Notes: a model not told the origin generated them from the sequence alone. Positions 10,230-19,809 are shown, counted from the stretch's first letter. The stretch: 64,000 nucleotides of DNA from Thalassospira lohafexi (GCF_002844275.1 NZ_NXGX01000001.1:1-64000), one strand, 5' to 3'. Numbers and translations: made by a program.

Positions 10230-10425
10230 TGTGATGTCATCCTGTTTCATAAAATCAGTTGGCGGCTTTTATCATAAACCATGGATTGATGCCGTTGAAA
10301 AATCACAGACCAGCATTGTCAGGGTTGGACGCATATTAGTGAATTAAGGCGGAAAAAGCGCATTGCTGACACCTTTCCAGCGAATTCGGGGGATACATTC
10401 ACAGCATCAAAAACAACAATGAAAC

Positions 10426-10451
10426 GCCCGATGGTTTGTATCGGGCAGGAG
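10426..10451 (+). promoter_or_regulatory. Hairpin directly abutting a ribosome binding site
   Basis: GCCCGAT (10426-10432) pairs perfectly with ATCGGGC (10440-10446) around a 7-nt loop, and the next bases are the AGGAG ribosome binding site (10447-10451) of the small gene at 10461. A short frame beginning at ATG 10419 runs through the hairpin and stops (TAA 10452-10454) on top of that site. This layout is compatible with translational control, but it is an inference. Confidence 0.45.
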
Positions 10452-10460
10452 TAACAAAGC

Positions 10461-10610
10461 ATGCTGTATATTTTTGAAAGCGCCTTTGATGAAGTTGAAG
10501 CTGTTTCGCGCGAAGCCCGCGAGAAACTGTCTGGCCTTGAAATCGTACTGAAATCAACTGCCGAGAGCCTTCAGGTTCTCAAAGATCGTCTCGAACAGAC
10601 AGCTTCCTGA
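10461..10610 (+). CDS. Small 49-residue helical protein, paralogue of the gene at 10767
   Basis: ATG at 10461 is preceded by AGGAG with 9 nt spacing, and the frame stops at TGA 10608-10610. The product begins MLYIFESAFDEVEAV and is rich in Glu, Lys, Leu and Ala, so it probably forms one long amphipathic helix or coiled coil. It shares its start (MLYI), length and heptad-like pattern, including a VLK motif near the end, with the protein encoded at 10767-10922. The coding evidence is this paralogy plus the good ribosome binding site. No signal peptide or membrane segment. Function unknown. Confidence 0.6.
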   Translation: MLYIFESAFDEVEAVSREAREKLSGLEIVLKSTAESLQVLKDRLEQTAS

Positions 10611-10766
10611 CGAAATGCTTTGATACCGGTTTCGTGCCATGAGCGTGTGCCGGGGTGCCATATGACGTCTTTGTCCGAGCAATAAACGAAGTTTATATGG
10701 AACCCTCCATCCCGCGCCCGCGTTCATGGGATGAAACTTTTCACGTCACAGCAGGAGGTAGCCGAA

Positions 10767-10922
10767 ATGCTGTATATTGTTGAAAAAGCCCTAAACGAGA
10801 TCGAAGCTATGCCGCGTGACGAACGCGAAAGCTTTGCCCATCTTGATCATGAAATTGACGAGGCGGTCGAAAAACTTAAAGTTTTGAAAGAAAAGCTTAA
10901 GGTTGATGCGAAAAGCAAATAA
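10767..10922 (+). CDS. Small 51-residue helical protein, paralogue of the gene at 10461
   Basis: The start is ATG 10767, which follows a consensus AGGAGG (10753-10758) by 8 nt; an in-frame ATG at 10731 is not needed and would break the alignment with the paralogue. The product begins MLYIVEKALNEIEAM and ends in the lysine-rich helix VLKEKLKVDAKSK. It is charged, lacks cysteine and looks like a single coiled-coil helix. It lies 156 bp after its paralogue on the same strand and is followed by a terminator at 10950. Function not recognised. Confidence 0.72.
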   Translation: MLYIVEKALNEIEAMPRDERESFAHLDHEIDEAVEKLKVLKEKLKVDAKSK

Positions 10923-10949
10923 CTCCGCCACGAAAGACTTAAATACCAG

Positions 10950-10980
10950 GGCCGTGCAACATCGTGCGCGGCCTTTTGTT
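10950..10980 (+). terminator. Rho-independent terminator after the small paralogous genes
   Basis: GGCCGTGC (10950-10957) pairs with GCGCGGCC (10966-10973), with one G-U pair and an 8-nt loop, followed by TTTTGTTTTG. No T-run exists on the other strand, so it serves the plus-strand genes. Confidence 0.8.
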
Positions 10981-10985
10981 TTGAC

Positions 10986-12041
10986 TTACTTCTCGGCTTT
11001 TTTGATCAGACCCAGCATTTCCTCGACTGCTGCGGTCGGGTTGGTGGTGCCCGAAAGCACGCCCGCCTCAAGCGTTTTAAGCCGGTCTGCGACGTCATCA
11101 CGCTTGGTAAAGGTTTCTAGCAACCGATCGCGCAGCATGCTCCACATCCAGTCGCGTTGTTGACGGGCACGTTTGGCGGAAAATTCGCCTTCCTTGTCCA
11201 TCACAACCCGATGCTGGTTGATCAAATCCCAGATGGTATCAAGCCCGTCATTGATCAGCGATGACACCATCACCGATTGCGGACGCCAATGCTTGCTGGT
11301 CGGTTGCAGAATGCGAAGGGCCGATGAATATTCACGTTTGGCCTCACGCGCCTTGGCGGGATCGGCGTCCGCCTTGTTGACCGCGATCAGATCGGCGATT
11401 TCAAGCACACCTTTTTTAATGCCCTGAAGCTCATCCCCCGCACCGGGCAACATCAGGACAAGGAAAAAGTCGGTCATTTGAGCGACCATGGTTTCGCTTT
11501 GTCCGGCCCCGACGGTTTCAACCAGCACCACGTCAAACCCGGCGGCCTCGCACAGCAAAATGGTTTCACGGGTCATGCGATTGACGCCGCCCAAATAGCC
11601 GCTGCTTGGTGATGGGCGGATATAGGCGTTTGGATCAATCGACAGTTCGTTCATCCGGGTCTTATCACCCAGAATGGACCCGCCGGTCCGCGCGCTGGTG
11701 GGGTCAACCGCAAGCACGGCAACTTTTTTGCCCGCCTTGGTCAGGTTTTTGCCAAAGGCCTCGATAAAGGTGGATTTGCCAACACCGGGAACGCCAGTAA
11801 TGCCAATGCGCTGTGACCCGCCTGTGTGGGGCATCAGTTGGGCCAGAACGGCCTGTGCCTGATCAAAATGTTTGGCATTGCGGCTTTCGACCAGCGTGAT
11901 CGCACGTGAAAGGATGGTACGATTACCGCCAAGCACACCTTCGACAATCTGGTCGGTCGTCAGGACACGTCGGCGCACAGCCTTGCGCGGGCTGACAGTG
12001 CCGCCCGAACCCGCCGGTATGGTGCGCAGAGTTTCTTTCAC
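10986..12041 (-). CDS. meaB: Methylmalonyl-CoA mutase-associated GTPase MeaB (ArgK family)
   Basis: A G3E-family GTPase that chaperones methylmalonyl-CoA mutase, gating delivery of adenosylcobalamin and protecting the enzyme from inactivation. Visible motifs in the 351-residue product are the P-loop GVPGVGKST (83-91), DPTS (113-116), ETVGAGQSE (175-183) and the guanine-specificity motif NKAD (222-225). The start is a GTG at 12041 with AAGGA 7 nt upstream. It lies 23 bp downstream of mutB and is the third gene of the mutA-mutB-meaB operon, which fixes its role. Some relatives are misnamed arginine kinase (ArgK). Confidence 0.95.
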   Translation of the reverse strand: MKETLRTIPAGSGGTVSPRKAVRRRVLTTDQIVEGVLGGNRTILSRAITLVESRNAKHFDQAQAVLAQLMPHTGGSQRIGITGVPGVGKSTFIEAFGKNLTKAGKKVAVLAVDPTSARTGGSILGDKTRMNELSIDPNAYIRPSPSSGYLGGVNRMTRETILLCEAAGFDVVLVETVGAGQSETMVAQMTDFFLVLMLPGAGDELQGIKKGVLEIADLIAVNKADADPAKAREAKREYSSALRILQPTSKHWRPQSVMVSSLINDGLDTIWDLINQHRVVMDKEGEFSAKRARQQRDWMWSMLRDRLLETFTKRDDVADRLKTLEAGVLSGTTNPTAAVEEMLGLIKKAEK

Positions 12042-12064
12042 CGCCTGTCCTTGTAACTGTGCTG

Positions 12065-14218
12065 CTATGCCGCTTCGTCGCCAGCCTGATTTAACTTTTC
12101 TAGCAGGTCGGATGCCGCTTCGGCAATCACCGTTCCCGGTGGGAAGATCGCCTCGGCCCCGGCTTCGAACAGTTTGTCGAAATCCTGTGGCGGGATGACG
12201 CCCCCCGCAACAATCATGATGTCTTCGCGGCCAAGTTTATCAAGTTCGGCACGTAGTTGCGGCACCAATGTCAGGTGACCTGCGGCAAGGGAACTTGCAC
12301 CGACAATATGAACATCGTTTTCGACAGCCTGTTTTGCCGCCTCTTCTGGCGTCTGGAACAGCGGGCCGATATCTACGTCAAAGCCAAGATCGGCAAAGGC
12401 AGTTGCAATGACTTTCTGACCCCGGTCATGCCCGTCCTGACCCATCTTGGCGATCAGGATACGCGGACGGCGACCTTCGTTTTCCTCGAACGTCTTGATC
12501 AGGCGATCCACCTTGGCAAGGGCCTCGTTATCCGCCCCGACTTCGGTTTTATAGACTCCCGCGATGGAACGAATAACCGCCTGATGACGGCCATAAACCT
12601 TTTCAAGCGCATCTGAAATCTCGCCGACCGTGCATTTGGCGCGTGCGGCCTGAACGGCAAGTTCAAGAAGGTTGCCTTCGCCACTGTCGGCGGCATTTGT
12701 CAGCGCCGTCAGCGCACTTTTTACCGCGCCATCGTCACGTTCTGCCCGCAGGCGTTCAAGCTTGGCGATTTGCTGACGGCGGACTTCGGCGTTATCGACC
12801 TGAAGCACATCGACCGGGCGGTCATCAGTAACGCGGTATTTATTAACCCCGACAAGGGTCTGACGACCACTATCGATGCGGGCCTGTGTGCGTGCGGCGG
12901 CTTCTTCGATACGCATTTTGGGAATACCGGCCTCAATCGCCTTGGCCATGCCGCCCTGTTCTTCGACCTCGGCAATATGGGCCCATGCCTTTTCCGCCAA
13001 ATCGCGGGTCAGGCGTTCGACATAATACGACCCACCCCATGGATCGATGGCATTGGTCGTGCCACTTTCCTGTTGCAAAAACAGCTGGGTATTACGTGCA
13101 ATCCGGGCCGAGAAATCGGTCGGCAAGGCCAATGCTTCGTCAAGGGCATTGGTGTGCAACGACTGGGTATGGCCCTGTGTCGATGCCATGGCCTCGACAC
13201 AAGTGCGGATGACATTGTTAAACACATCTTGGGCGGTAAGCGACCAGCCTGATGTCTGACTATGGGTGCGTAGCGACAGTGACTTGGGGTTTTGCGGATC
13301 AAACTGTTTGATCATCTTGGCCCAGATCATGCGCGCAGCCCGCATCTTGGCAATTTCCATAAAGAAATTCATGCCCGTCGCCCAGAAGAACGACAAACGC
13401 GGCGCAAATTTATCAATCGGCAACCCAGCAGCCTGCCCAGCACGGGCATATTCAATACCATCGGCCAGCGTATAGGCCAGTTCAAGATCAGCCGTCGCCC
13501 CGGCTTCCTGCATGTGATAGCCGGAAATCGAGATCGAGTTGAATTTCGGCATGTTTTGCGACGTAAACGAAAAGATGTCCGAAATGATCCGCATCGAGGG
13601 TTTCGGCGGATAGATATAGGTGTTGCGCACCATGAATTCTTTGAGGATGTCGTTCTGAATGGTGCCCGAAAGCTTTTCGCTTGCAACGCCCTGTTCTTCG
13701 GCAGCCGCAATATAAAGCGCCATGATCGGCAAAACTGCACCGTTCATGGTCATCGATACCGACATCTCATCAAGCGGAATTCCATCAAAAAGGGTGCGCA
13801 TGTCATAGATGCTGTCAATCGCCACACCGGCCATGCCGACATCACCGGCAACACGGGGATGGTCGCTGTCATAGCCGCGGTGGGTGGCAAGGTCGAAGGC
13901 AATCGACAGGCCCTTTTGCCCGGCGGCAAGGTTACGGCGATAAAACGCGTTGGATTCTTCGGCGGTCGAAAAACCGGCATATTGGCGAATGGTCCAGGGG
14001 CGCTGGACATACATGGTGGGGTAAGGGCCGCGCAAAAACGGCGGCATGCCCGGCATGGTATCAAGGTGATCAAGGCCATCCAGATCAGACGGGCCATAGG
14101 TCGGTTTGACGTCGATGCCTTCGGGCGTGGTCCATGGCGTTGCCTCAAACGGGTCTTTGGTCGCGGCCGTTGCGCCGTCAAATAGGGGAAGGTCGGAGAA
14201 ATCAGGAATGCGGGTCAT
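12065..14218 (-). CDS. mutB: Methylmalonyl-CoA mutase, large catalytic subunit
   Basis: Adenosylcobalamin-dependent isomerisation of methylmalonyl-CoA to succinyl-CoA, the last step of propionate, odd-chain fatty acid and branched amino acid breakdown. The 717-residue protein has the N-terminal TIM-barrel mutase domain (segments such as [18 protein letters not shown]) and a C-terminal cobalamin domain with DGHDRG at 595-600, where His597 should be the lower cobalt ligand, followed by [10 protein letters not shown] and AGGVIPP. Length matches the family. It starts 2 bp after the mutA stop with a G-rich ribosome binding site, so the two subunits are translationally coupled, and meaB follows. 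Confidence 0.97.
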   Translation of the reverse strand: MTRIPDFSDLPLFDGATAATKDPFEATPWTTPEGIDVKPTYGPSDLDGLDHLDTMPGMPPFLRGPYPTMYVQRPWTIRQYAGFSTAEESNAFYRRNLAAGQKGLSIAFDLATHRGYDSDHPRVAGDVGMAGVAIDSIYDMRTLFDGIPLDEMSVSMTMNGAVLPIMALYIAAAEEQGVASEKLSGTIQNDILKEFMVRNTYIYPPKPSMRIISDIFSFTSQNMPKFNSISISGYHMQEAGATADLELAYTLADGIEYARAGQAAGLPIDKFAPRLSFFWATGMNFFMEIAKMRAARMIWAKMIKQFDPQNPKSLSLRTHSQTSGWSLTAQDVFNNVIRTCVEAMASTQGHTQSLHTNALDEALALPTDFSARIARNTQLFLQQESGTTNAIDPWGGSYYVERLTRDLAEKAWAHIAEVEEQGGMAKAIEAGIPKMRIEEAAARTQARIDSGRQTLVGVNKYRVTDDRPVDVLQVDNAEVRRQQIAKLERLRAERDDGAVKSALTALTNAADSGEGNLLELAVQAARAKCTVGEISDALEKVYGRHQAVIRSIAGVYKTEVGADNEALAKVDRLIKTFEENEGRRPRILIAKMGQDGHDRGQKVIATAFADLGFDVDIGPLFQTPEEAAKQAVENDVHIVGASSLAAGHLTLVPQLRAELDKLGREDIMIVAGGVIPPQDFDKLFEAGAEAIFPPGTVIAEAASDLLEKLNQAGDEAA

Positions 14219-14220
14219 GA

Positions 14221-16269
14221 TTATTTATCCCCCCGTGCGCCAGATAAATGATCCATTGCCGTTCGGCAGGTATCAGGAACGTCAGTGCCGACGTAAATAA
14301 AGTCATCAATGCCCGCGGCCTCATATTCGGCCCGCGCATCGCCCGGATGACCGGCAAGATAGACCAGTGATGCCCCAGCATTCTTAAGGGCACTGGCAAC
14401 ATCGGCAGCCATATCGCCATATTGCGGGTCAGACCCACAAATCACCGCGATTTTGGCACCCGACGCGGTGAAGGCCTTTGCAACTGATTTGGCATCGGCA
14501 AAACCGGTGTTGGTGATGGCTTCAATCCCGCCGGCTTCAAAGAAGTTCCGGGCAAACATTGCACGTGCAGTGTGCTGGGCAACCTTGCCCAGATTGGCCA
14601 GAAAGATTTGCGGGAAGGTGCCTGTTTTGGCCTTGTAGCCATCCGCACGTTTGCGCAATGTCTCATACGGTTCGGACAAACGATGCGGGGTCAGGGCCGG
14701 AACCGTCGTCGCGGCACTGGTGCCATAAAGATCGGTATACATATGACCGATGGTTGCCCCTTTGCGCGCAGCCTCCATCAAACTGGAAAGTGTCGCGCCA
14801 ACCGTTTCGGTGTATTTGGTTTGGCGGGCCTTGCCATTGGCTTGAATGGTATCAAGGTCGGGCGCATCGCAGGTGACTTTGGCTTCGGCAATATTGGGGA
14901 ATTCCGAAACACCGGTCAGCGGATCGCGCCGGTTTGCGACGCGTTCTTCACGCGTGTGCCAAACGGCTTCAATGTCTTTTTTCAAACCGCCGTTGGCAAG
15001 GGCGGCGACAATGCCACCGGATGCTTCAAGCGACTGGAACTTGGCCCATGCGGCCTTTGCAAGATCGCGGGTCATGTTTTCGATAAACCATGCGCCCCCC
15101 GCCGGATCAATCACCCGGTGAACGTTGCTTTCTTCTTGCAGGATCAATTGTGTGTTGCGCGCAATACGTCGGGTAAACCCATCGGGCAGGCCGATTAAAT
15201 GGTCATAAGGCAGGCAGACAACACTATCAGCCCCGCCCAGACCCGCGGCAAAGCTTGTCACCGTCGTGCGCAGCATATTGACCCATGGATCAACCTTGCT
15301 CATCGCCATTTCAGCCGAGACGGCATTGATCGAAATTGAGGCGTCTTCGGCACCCGATGCGGCCAGAATGCGGGTCCACATCAGGCGCAAGGCGCGCAGT
15401 TTGGCGATCCCGGCAAAGAAATCCGTGCCAATGGCGACGTTAAACACCATCGCACCGGCGGCCTGATCAACCGCCATGCCGGTATCGGTCAGCGCGCGTA
15501 AATAGGCGACACCAGATGCCAGCAAACAGGCAAGCTCCTGCCCATCGGTGGCACCGGCATTGTAATAGGGCGCGCCATTGACCGAAATTGCCGTGCCCAT
15601 CGGGAACAGGTCAATCAGTTCGGCAGTAATGTTTGCGGTTTGGCGTAATGCGTCGTCGGTGGAGCAGGGCAGGGTTCCGGTGCTGGCAAGCGTTCCGATG
15701 GGGTCAATGTTAAAGGCCGGGGCGGCTTCACTCGCACCATCTTCATCGGTCATGCGGGCGGCCAACATGGCGGCGGCTGGAATGGCGGCGGCCCCGCCAT
15801 CAAGTGCGATGGTCGCAAGGTCGGTGTAAACGTCGCTTAACGTGCATTCAAGATCGGCCAGACAATGAATGGCAATGCCATCCACGCCAACCTCGCCCGA
15901 ACTGATTTCGCGTCCCTTGCGTGCGGCCGCATCAAGCTTAAGCAAGATGGATGTCGCACCATTTTCAAGGTCGTCGAGGATCGCGGCATTTGTGACGATG
16001 GGGTCGGGATGCGTATGAAGTTGACGAATGTCCCAGCCAGTCACCGTTTCGCGTGGTTCAACCGACGCGCTGAGCACGTCGTGTATCAGACGGGTATCGG
16101 CATCCTGATCGCCCTTGGTATAAAGTGGCTGCAGGGCAAAGCCGTCGAGTGTTTTGGTGACGAGCTTTTTCTCAAACGACGCCCCTTTAAGGGCTTCCTC
16201 GGCGAGGGTGCGCCAAGCTGCATAATCAGCAGACGGAAATTCGGATGCCAGCTTAAGCGGGTCTGTCAT
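14221..16269 (-). CDS. mutA: Methylmalonyl-CoA mutase, small (non-catalytic) subunit
   Basis: The 682-residue partner of MutB in the heterodimeric mutase. The mutase-like barrel is recognisable ([35 protein letters not shown]), but where MutB has DGHDRG this protein reads [11 protein letters not shown], so the cobalt-ligand histidine motif is lost, as is usual for the small subunit. I place the start at 16269 ([12 protein letters not shown]), which has GGGAG just upstream; the frame extends 18 codons further without support. First gene of the operon; the 407-bp upstream region holds an 8-bp inverted repeat at 16415-16440. I looked for and did not find a cobalamin riboswitch. Confidence 0.95.
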   Translation of the reverse strand: MTDPLKLASEFPSADYAAWRTLAEEALKGASFEKKLVTKTLDGFALQPLYTKGDQDADTRLIHDVLSASVEPRETVTGWDIRQLHTHPDPIVTNAAILDDLENGATSILLKLDAAARKGREISSGEVGVDGIAIHCLADLECTLSDVYTDLATIALDGGAAAIPAAAMLAARMTDEDGASEAAPAFNIDPIGTLASTGTLPCSTDDALRQTANITAELIDLFPMGTAISVNGAPYYNAGATDGQELACLLASGVAYLRALTDTGMAVDQAAGAMVFNVAIGTDFFAGIAKLRALRLMWTRILAASGAEDASISINAVSAEMAMSKVDPWVNMLRTTVTSFAAGLGGADSVVCLPYDHLIGLPDGFTRRIARNTQLILQEESNVHRVIDPAGGAWFIENMTRDLAKAAWAKFQSLEASGGIVAALANGGLKKDIEAVWHTREERVANRRDPLTGVSEFPNIAEAKVTCDAPDLDTIQANGKARQTKYTETVGATLSSLMEAARKGATIGHMYTDLYGTSAATTVPALTPHRLSEPYETLRKRADGYKAKTGTFPQIFLANLGKVAQHTARAMFARNFFEAGGIEAITNTGFADAKSVAKAFTASGAKIAVICGSDPQYGDMAADVASALKNAGASLVYLAGHPGDARAEYEAAGIDDFIYVGTDVPDTCRTAMDHLSGARGDK

Positions 16270-16676
16270 GCTTTCTCCCGGTCGGAAAGTTTCCGAATTA
16301 ATGATACTAGGGTCAAACCGCATTCACATAATCGTACCGGTTGCCCGGATTCCCGACCATATTGCCATATCGTCGTTGCGACATGGCGGTTTATAGCATC
16401 TGGCTTTAATTCCGTAAATAGGCATGGAAATACCTATTTAGAAGGAGGGTAAAGCCGAATGATCTTCTTTCCGTAGCGTCAAATGGCAGAATCCCGGTTG
16501 TTTTTTGTGCCAAAAGGTCAGCAGCAACCAGATCACGTGCCATCGGTCTGCATTATACTTTGGCCTGAACATGGAAAAGATAGGGCACGCAGGCGCAAAT
16601 ATTTGGGCTGTTTAACCAATTTGACATTTTCATCTGTCAATTTGTGCTTGTCCCAATTCTCGGAGTATCGCCATCC
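16270..16676. other. Divergent intergenic region with an 8-bp inverted repeat
   Basis: This 407-bp stretch separates mutA from the receiver gene. The clearest element is TAAATAGG (16415-16422) facing CCTATTTA (16433-16440) across 10 bp, a spacing typical of a dimeric repressor site. A strong AAGGAGGG at 16441 is followed only by a five-codon frame (ATG 16459 to TAG), which I do not call a gene. No riboswitch was recognised. Confidence 0.45.
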
Positions 16677-17099
16677 ATGAACGCGCTCAGCGCCATGCCG
16701 TCGCAAGCCAGTCCTGACGGGCTTGTTGCCTTTGCCGACGACAGTCCCAGTGCCAAAGCAGCTCTTGAAACGGTGCTGCGCCGTGCCGGATATGACGTGG
16801 CAAGTTTTGACTGTGCCGATGATCTGATTGATCAGCTTGACGGGCTTTATCCGCGCGCCATCATTCTGGATATCGAGATGCCCGGCATGAGCGGATTTGA
16901 AGCTTTTTGTGAAATCCGCCGCCGGTATCCCAATGCGACCAATGTACCGGTATTCTTCTTTTCCGCGCATTATGATTCCGATACCCGCGCACAGGCAGAT
17001 GCGCTGGGGGCGGCCGACTTCATCAGCAAGGATGCCAGCCCGACCGTGGTGCTTGAACAGCTTAACCGCGTGCTCGGCAAAGCCATCAGCACCTGTTAG
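16677..17099 (+). CDS. Stand-alone response regulator receiver protein
   Basis: A single receiver domain with no output domain, like CheY or Spo0F, so it probably signals by protein contact or phosphotransfer. In the 140-residue product the acidic pair is Asp21-Asp22, the phosphoacceptor is Asp65 in LDIEMPGMSG, the switch residue is Ser96 (FFFSA) and the conserved lysine is Lys118 (ISKDAS). I prefer ATG 16677 (GGAG upstream) over a GTG at 16644. No kinase is adjacent. It converges on the phenylalanine hydroxylase gene with a hairpin between them. Confidence 0.88.
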   Translation: MNALSAMPSQASPDGLVAFADDSPSAKAALETVLRRAGYDVASFDCADDLIDQLDGLYPRAIILDIEMPGMSGFEAFCEIRRRYPNATNVPVFFFSAHYDSDTRAQADALGAADFISKDASPTVVLEQLNRVLGKAISTC

Positions 17100-17133
17100 C
17101 ACCCTTGCCAATTCATATCTCATGACGCGAACG

Positions 17134-17162
17134 CGCCCTGCCTGTTACGCAGGGCGTTGTTG
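17134..17162. terminator. Hairpin between convergent receiver and hydroxylase genes
   Basis: CGCCCTGC (17134-17141) pairs perfectly with GCAGGGCG (17149-17156) around a 7-nt loop and is followed by TTGTTGC. The stop codon of the minus-strand hydroxylase gene lies in the loop. The T-run is short, so termination is plausible rather than certain. Confidence 0.55.
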
Positions 17163-18035
17163 CATCTGGCGGGCTCTGCCAAGTTCGATGGTGCGATTTG
17201 AATCACCATGAACGTGATACAGCCGATCCGTTGATAAGGTGGTTTCTGGATTGATCGACGGTGTGCTGACCAATCGCTCATAGATCGGGGCGAGGGGCGT
17301 TTTCATCGCATCAAACAACTGATCATAACTGTCCAGAACGAAATAGGTTTTCTGGAAATCATCAATTGCGTAATCGGTCGCCATTACCCGTTCAAGATCA
17401 AAGCCCACGCGGTTTGGCGTCGGGTCTGTGACCGAGTAAATAGTTTCGGTTTGCGATGACAACATGCCTGCCCCATAGGCCCGCAAGCCATGATCGGTCA
17501 TGATCAGGCCAAACTCGACCATGTACCAGTACATCCGCGCAAGGTTCTTAAGCCCGCCTGTGGCAATGGCTTCCGGCCCCTTGGCACCGTAAGCTGCAAG
17601 ATAATCGGCAAAGACCGGGTCATAGAGCATTGGCACATGACCAAAGAAATCATGGAAAATGTCGGGTTCGACCAGATAATCCATTTCTTCTGGTGTGCGC
17701 AGCCAGACAGTCACCGGAAAGCGGCGATTGGCAAGGTGGTCGAAAAACACGTCATCCGGCACAAGCCCCGGAACCGCAACCAGTTGCCAGCCGGTTGCGG
17801 CAAAAAGCTGTTCACTGACCCGGCCAAAATGCGGGATGCCGTCGGCCGCATCCAGCTTTGACAAGTTGGTAATGTAATCATCGGCGGCATAGCCTGGCAG
17901 AATGGCCGATTGACGGGCATAAAGCTTACGCCACAGGTCATGTTCAGCCTCGTTATACGACTGCCAGTCTTGCGCAATGGTATAGTCATCTTCGATGTGG
18001 CTGTAATCGCCTCGCAGATCGTTTCCCTGAGTCAT
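17145..18035 (-). CDS. phhA: Phenylalanine-4-hydroxylase
   Basis: A non-haem iron, tetrahydropterin-dependent monooxygenase that converts phenylalanine to tyrosine, the entry to phenylalanine catabolism. The 296-residue monodomain bacterial form carries the iron ligands His128 and His133 in DIFHDFFGHVP and Glu174 in YMVEFGL. The start at 18035 (MTQGNDLRGDY) has AGAGGA upstream; an upstream in-frame codon at 18065 does not. The gene is divergent from an Lrp/AsnC regulator, which is its likely controller. No pterin recycling gene is adjacent. Confidence 0.95.
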   Translation of the reverse strand: MTQGNDLRGDYSHIEDDYTIAQDWQSYNEAEHDLWRKLYARQSAILPGYAADDYITNLSKLDAADGIPHFGRVSEQLFAATGWQLVAVPGLVPDDVFFDHLANRRFPVTVWLRTPEEMDYLVEPDIFHDFFGHVPMLYDPVFADYLAAYGAKGPEAIATGGLKNLARMYWYMVEFGLIMTDHGLRAYGAGMLSSQTETIYSVTDPTPNRVGFDLERVMATDYAIDDFQKTYFVLDSYDQLFDAMKTPLAPIYERLVSTPSINPETTLSTDRLYHVHGDSNRTIELGRARQMQQRPA

Positions 18036-18098
18036 GGCTGGTCCTCTTTCGGGTTCTGATGCCAATTTACAGCGGATATTTTACATCAAATTCCATGT

Positions 18099-18145
18099 CA
18101 TTTTCTGGCGAATAAAATACCATTTTGCGTTATGGTTGAATAAAA
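18099..18145. promoter_or_regulatory. Candidate Lrp-type control region between phhA and its regulator
   Basis: The AT-rich divergent region has CATTTT at 18099 and 18121 and GAATAAAA at 18110-18117 and 18138-18145. These phased AT-rich direct repeats are the kind of degenerate site Lrp/AsnC proteins bind. The link to phhA control is inferred from position. Confidence 0.35.
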
Positions 18146-18176
18146 GTGACTTAAAATGGATAGTGTGGGGCGTATA

Positions 18177-18656
18177 ATGACCGATCTGAGCTTAAGCGTG
18201 ACCGATATCCGTATTTTGCAGATTCTGCAAAATGAGGCCGGGATCAGCAATGTCGCACTTGCCGAAAAGGTCGGCATGTCGCCATCCCCGTGTTTGCGAC
18301 GGGTCAAACAGCTTGAAGCATCCGGGGTGATCCGCCGACAGGTGGCGTTGCTGGATCGCAAAAAGGTTGGGCTTGGCGTTCTGGCGACCATTCAGGTGCG
18401 CCTACAACGCCACACCGAAGCCGGTGCAGAGGATTTTGCCCATGCGATGAATGACCTTCCCGAAATCCTGTCATGCTGGGCAATGACCGGGCGGCAGGAT
18501 TTCCTGCTGGTTGCGGTGGCCAGCAACATCGAAAGTTTTGGTGATTTTGTCACTCATCAGTTGCTTTCAATGCCCAATGTGCGCGATGTGCAATCCAGTT
18601 TGGTGCTCAAGGAATATAAGAATCACACGGCAATCCCCTTGCCAAAGGCCATTTGA
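18177..18656 (+). CDS. Lrp/AsnC family transcriptional regulator
   Basis: Feast/famine regulator with an N-terminal winged helix-turn-helix (about residues 9-55; ILQNEAGISNVALAEKVGMS then CLRRVKQLEASGVI) and a C-terminal amino-acid-binding domain (LGVLATIQVRL; CWAMTGRQDFLLVAV). The 159-residue product has the usual family length. I choose ATG 18177, which has GGGG six bases upstream; an ATG at 18156 is possible. It is transcribed away from phhA, so it probably senses phenylalanine or another aromatic amino acid and controls that gene and its own. Confidence 0.9.
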   Translation: MTDLSLSVTDIRILQILQNEAGISNVALAEKVGMSPSPCLRRVKQLEASGVIRRQVALLDRKKVGLGVLATIQVRLQRHTEAGAEDFAHAMNDLPEILSCWAMTGRQDFLLVAVASNIESFGDFVTHQLLSMPNVRDVQSSLVLKEYKNHTAIPLPKAI

Positions 18657-18767
18657 TCGCATTGGCCAAGTTTGGCGTGCATGACGTGCTGTGCTTGCTT
18701 TTGGGGGCGGGTTTGGGCATAGGAAGATGACGTTCTGATCCCGTCCCACCAATGCCGGAGCACAATG

Positions 18768-19772
18768 ATGTCGCACGCAGCCAACCCGATCCTTGTCGAA
18801 GCCACCCGTGGATCGATGGTCGAAAGTTTCCATCGCGGGCGGTATGTCGTGATGAAGGCCGATGGCACGGTGGTGGCTGAGGGCGGCGATATTGATGCGT
18901 TGATGTATCCGCGCTCGGCAATCAAACCATTGCTGGCAATCCCCTTGGTCGAAAGCGGGGCGGCGGACGCCTTCAAGCTTGAGGACAAGCATATCGCGCT
19001 GGCCTGTTCATCGCATAATGGCGAGGAAGAACACGCCAATACGGTTAAGGCATGGCTTGAACATATCGGGTTGTCGGTCGAAATGCTTGAATGTGCGCCG
19101 CATTATTCTATCCATCCACCCGCCGGGATCAAACAGGCTGGTGATCAGATCACCTTGACCAAGGCGCATAACAACTGTTCGGGGAAACATTCCGGGTTTC
19201 TGACGACAGCGCAGCATCTGGGCGATACCCCGGCAGGTTATATCAACGAGTCTCATCCGGTTCAGCAACGCCTGATCAAGGTGCTTGAGGAGATGGGTGA
19301 TTGTGATTTGTCATCGACCCCGCGCGGTATTGATGGCTGTGGCATTCCGGTGATTGGCATGCGGTTGCGCGATCTTGGGTTGGCCATGGCGCGTATGGCC
19401 GATCCATCCGGGTTGGACGCCAAACGCATCGAGGCGATCAAACGCATCCGTAAGGGCTGTGCCGCAGCACCGTTTATGGTGGCCGGGACCGGTCGTTTCT
19501 GTACCGGGATCATGGAAGAATGCGGTGAAGACGCACTGGTTAAGGTCGGAGCCGAGGGCGTTTATTGCGCCGCCTTCCCCAAGCAGGGACTTGGTGTGGC
19601 ACTTAAAATCGACGATGGCACGCAACGCGGGGCCGAGGTCGCAATGGGCGCCATCTTGCGTCAGCATGGCGTGATTGATGATGCCAAGGCAGAAAAGCTT
19701 AAGAAATACCTGACACCGGTTCTGACCAACTGGGCCGGAAAATATGCCGGTGACATGCGTCCGGCATTTTAG
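18768..19772 (+). CDS. L-asparaginase of the Rhizobium etli type
   Basis: Hydrolyses L-asparagine to aspartate and ammonia. It belongs to the asparaginase class typified by the R. etli enzymes, which is unrelated to the E. coli type and has a serine beta-lactamase-like fold. The 334-residue protein shows RSAIKP (Ser50, Lys53), NCSGKHSG (Cys137, Lys140), GIDGCGIP (Asp189, Cys191) and a GVALKIDDG segment, matching the active-site serine, lysines and zinc-binding cysteines of the class. No signal peptide, so cytoplasmic. The start at 18768 gives GGAG 7 nt spacing; ATG 18765 is equally in frame. It follows the Lrp gene by about 110 bp and could share its control. Confidence 0.88.
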   Translation: MSHAANPILVEATRGSMVESFHRGRYVVMKADGTVVAEGGDIDALMYPRSAIKPLLAIPLVESGAADAFKLEDKHIALACSSHNGEEEHANTVKAWLEHIGLSVEMLECAPHYSIHPPAGIKQAGDQITLTKAHNNCSGKHSGFLTTAQHLGDTPAGYINESHPVQQRLIKVLEEMGDCDLSSTPRGIDGCGIPVIGMRLRDLGLAMARMADPSGLDAKRIEAIKRIRKGCAAAPFMVAGTGRFCTGIMEECGEDALVKVGAEGVYCAAFPKQGLGVALKIDDGTQRGAEVAMGAILRQHGVIDDAKAEKLKKYLTPVLTNWAGKYAGDMRPAF

Positions 19773-19809
19773 GGCCAAAGACCTATTAGTTTGAGCCAAA
19801 GGGGACGTG

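Noticed and set aside
13292-14185. 297-codon plus-strand frame opposite mutB
   Set aside because: It lies wholly within the strongly supported mutB gene and its product is basic with no recognisable domain.
16459-16476. Five-codon frame (MIFFP) after a strong AAGGAGGG
   Set aside because: Too short to support as a gene or to recognise as an attenuation leader; the Shine-Dalgarno-like string may be chance.
16270-16676. Possible cobalamin riboswitch upstream of mutA (also considered upstream of bluB)
   Set aside because: I looked for the conserved B12-box core and the associated stems and did not find them.
18173-18178. Perfect TATAAT near the start of the Lrp-type gene
   Set aside because: It overlaps the preferred ATG (18177), and no matching -35 box lies at the right distance, so it is probably coincidental.
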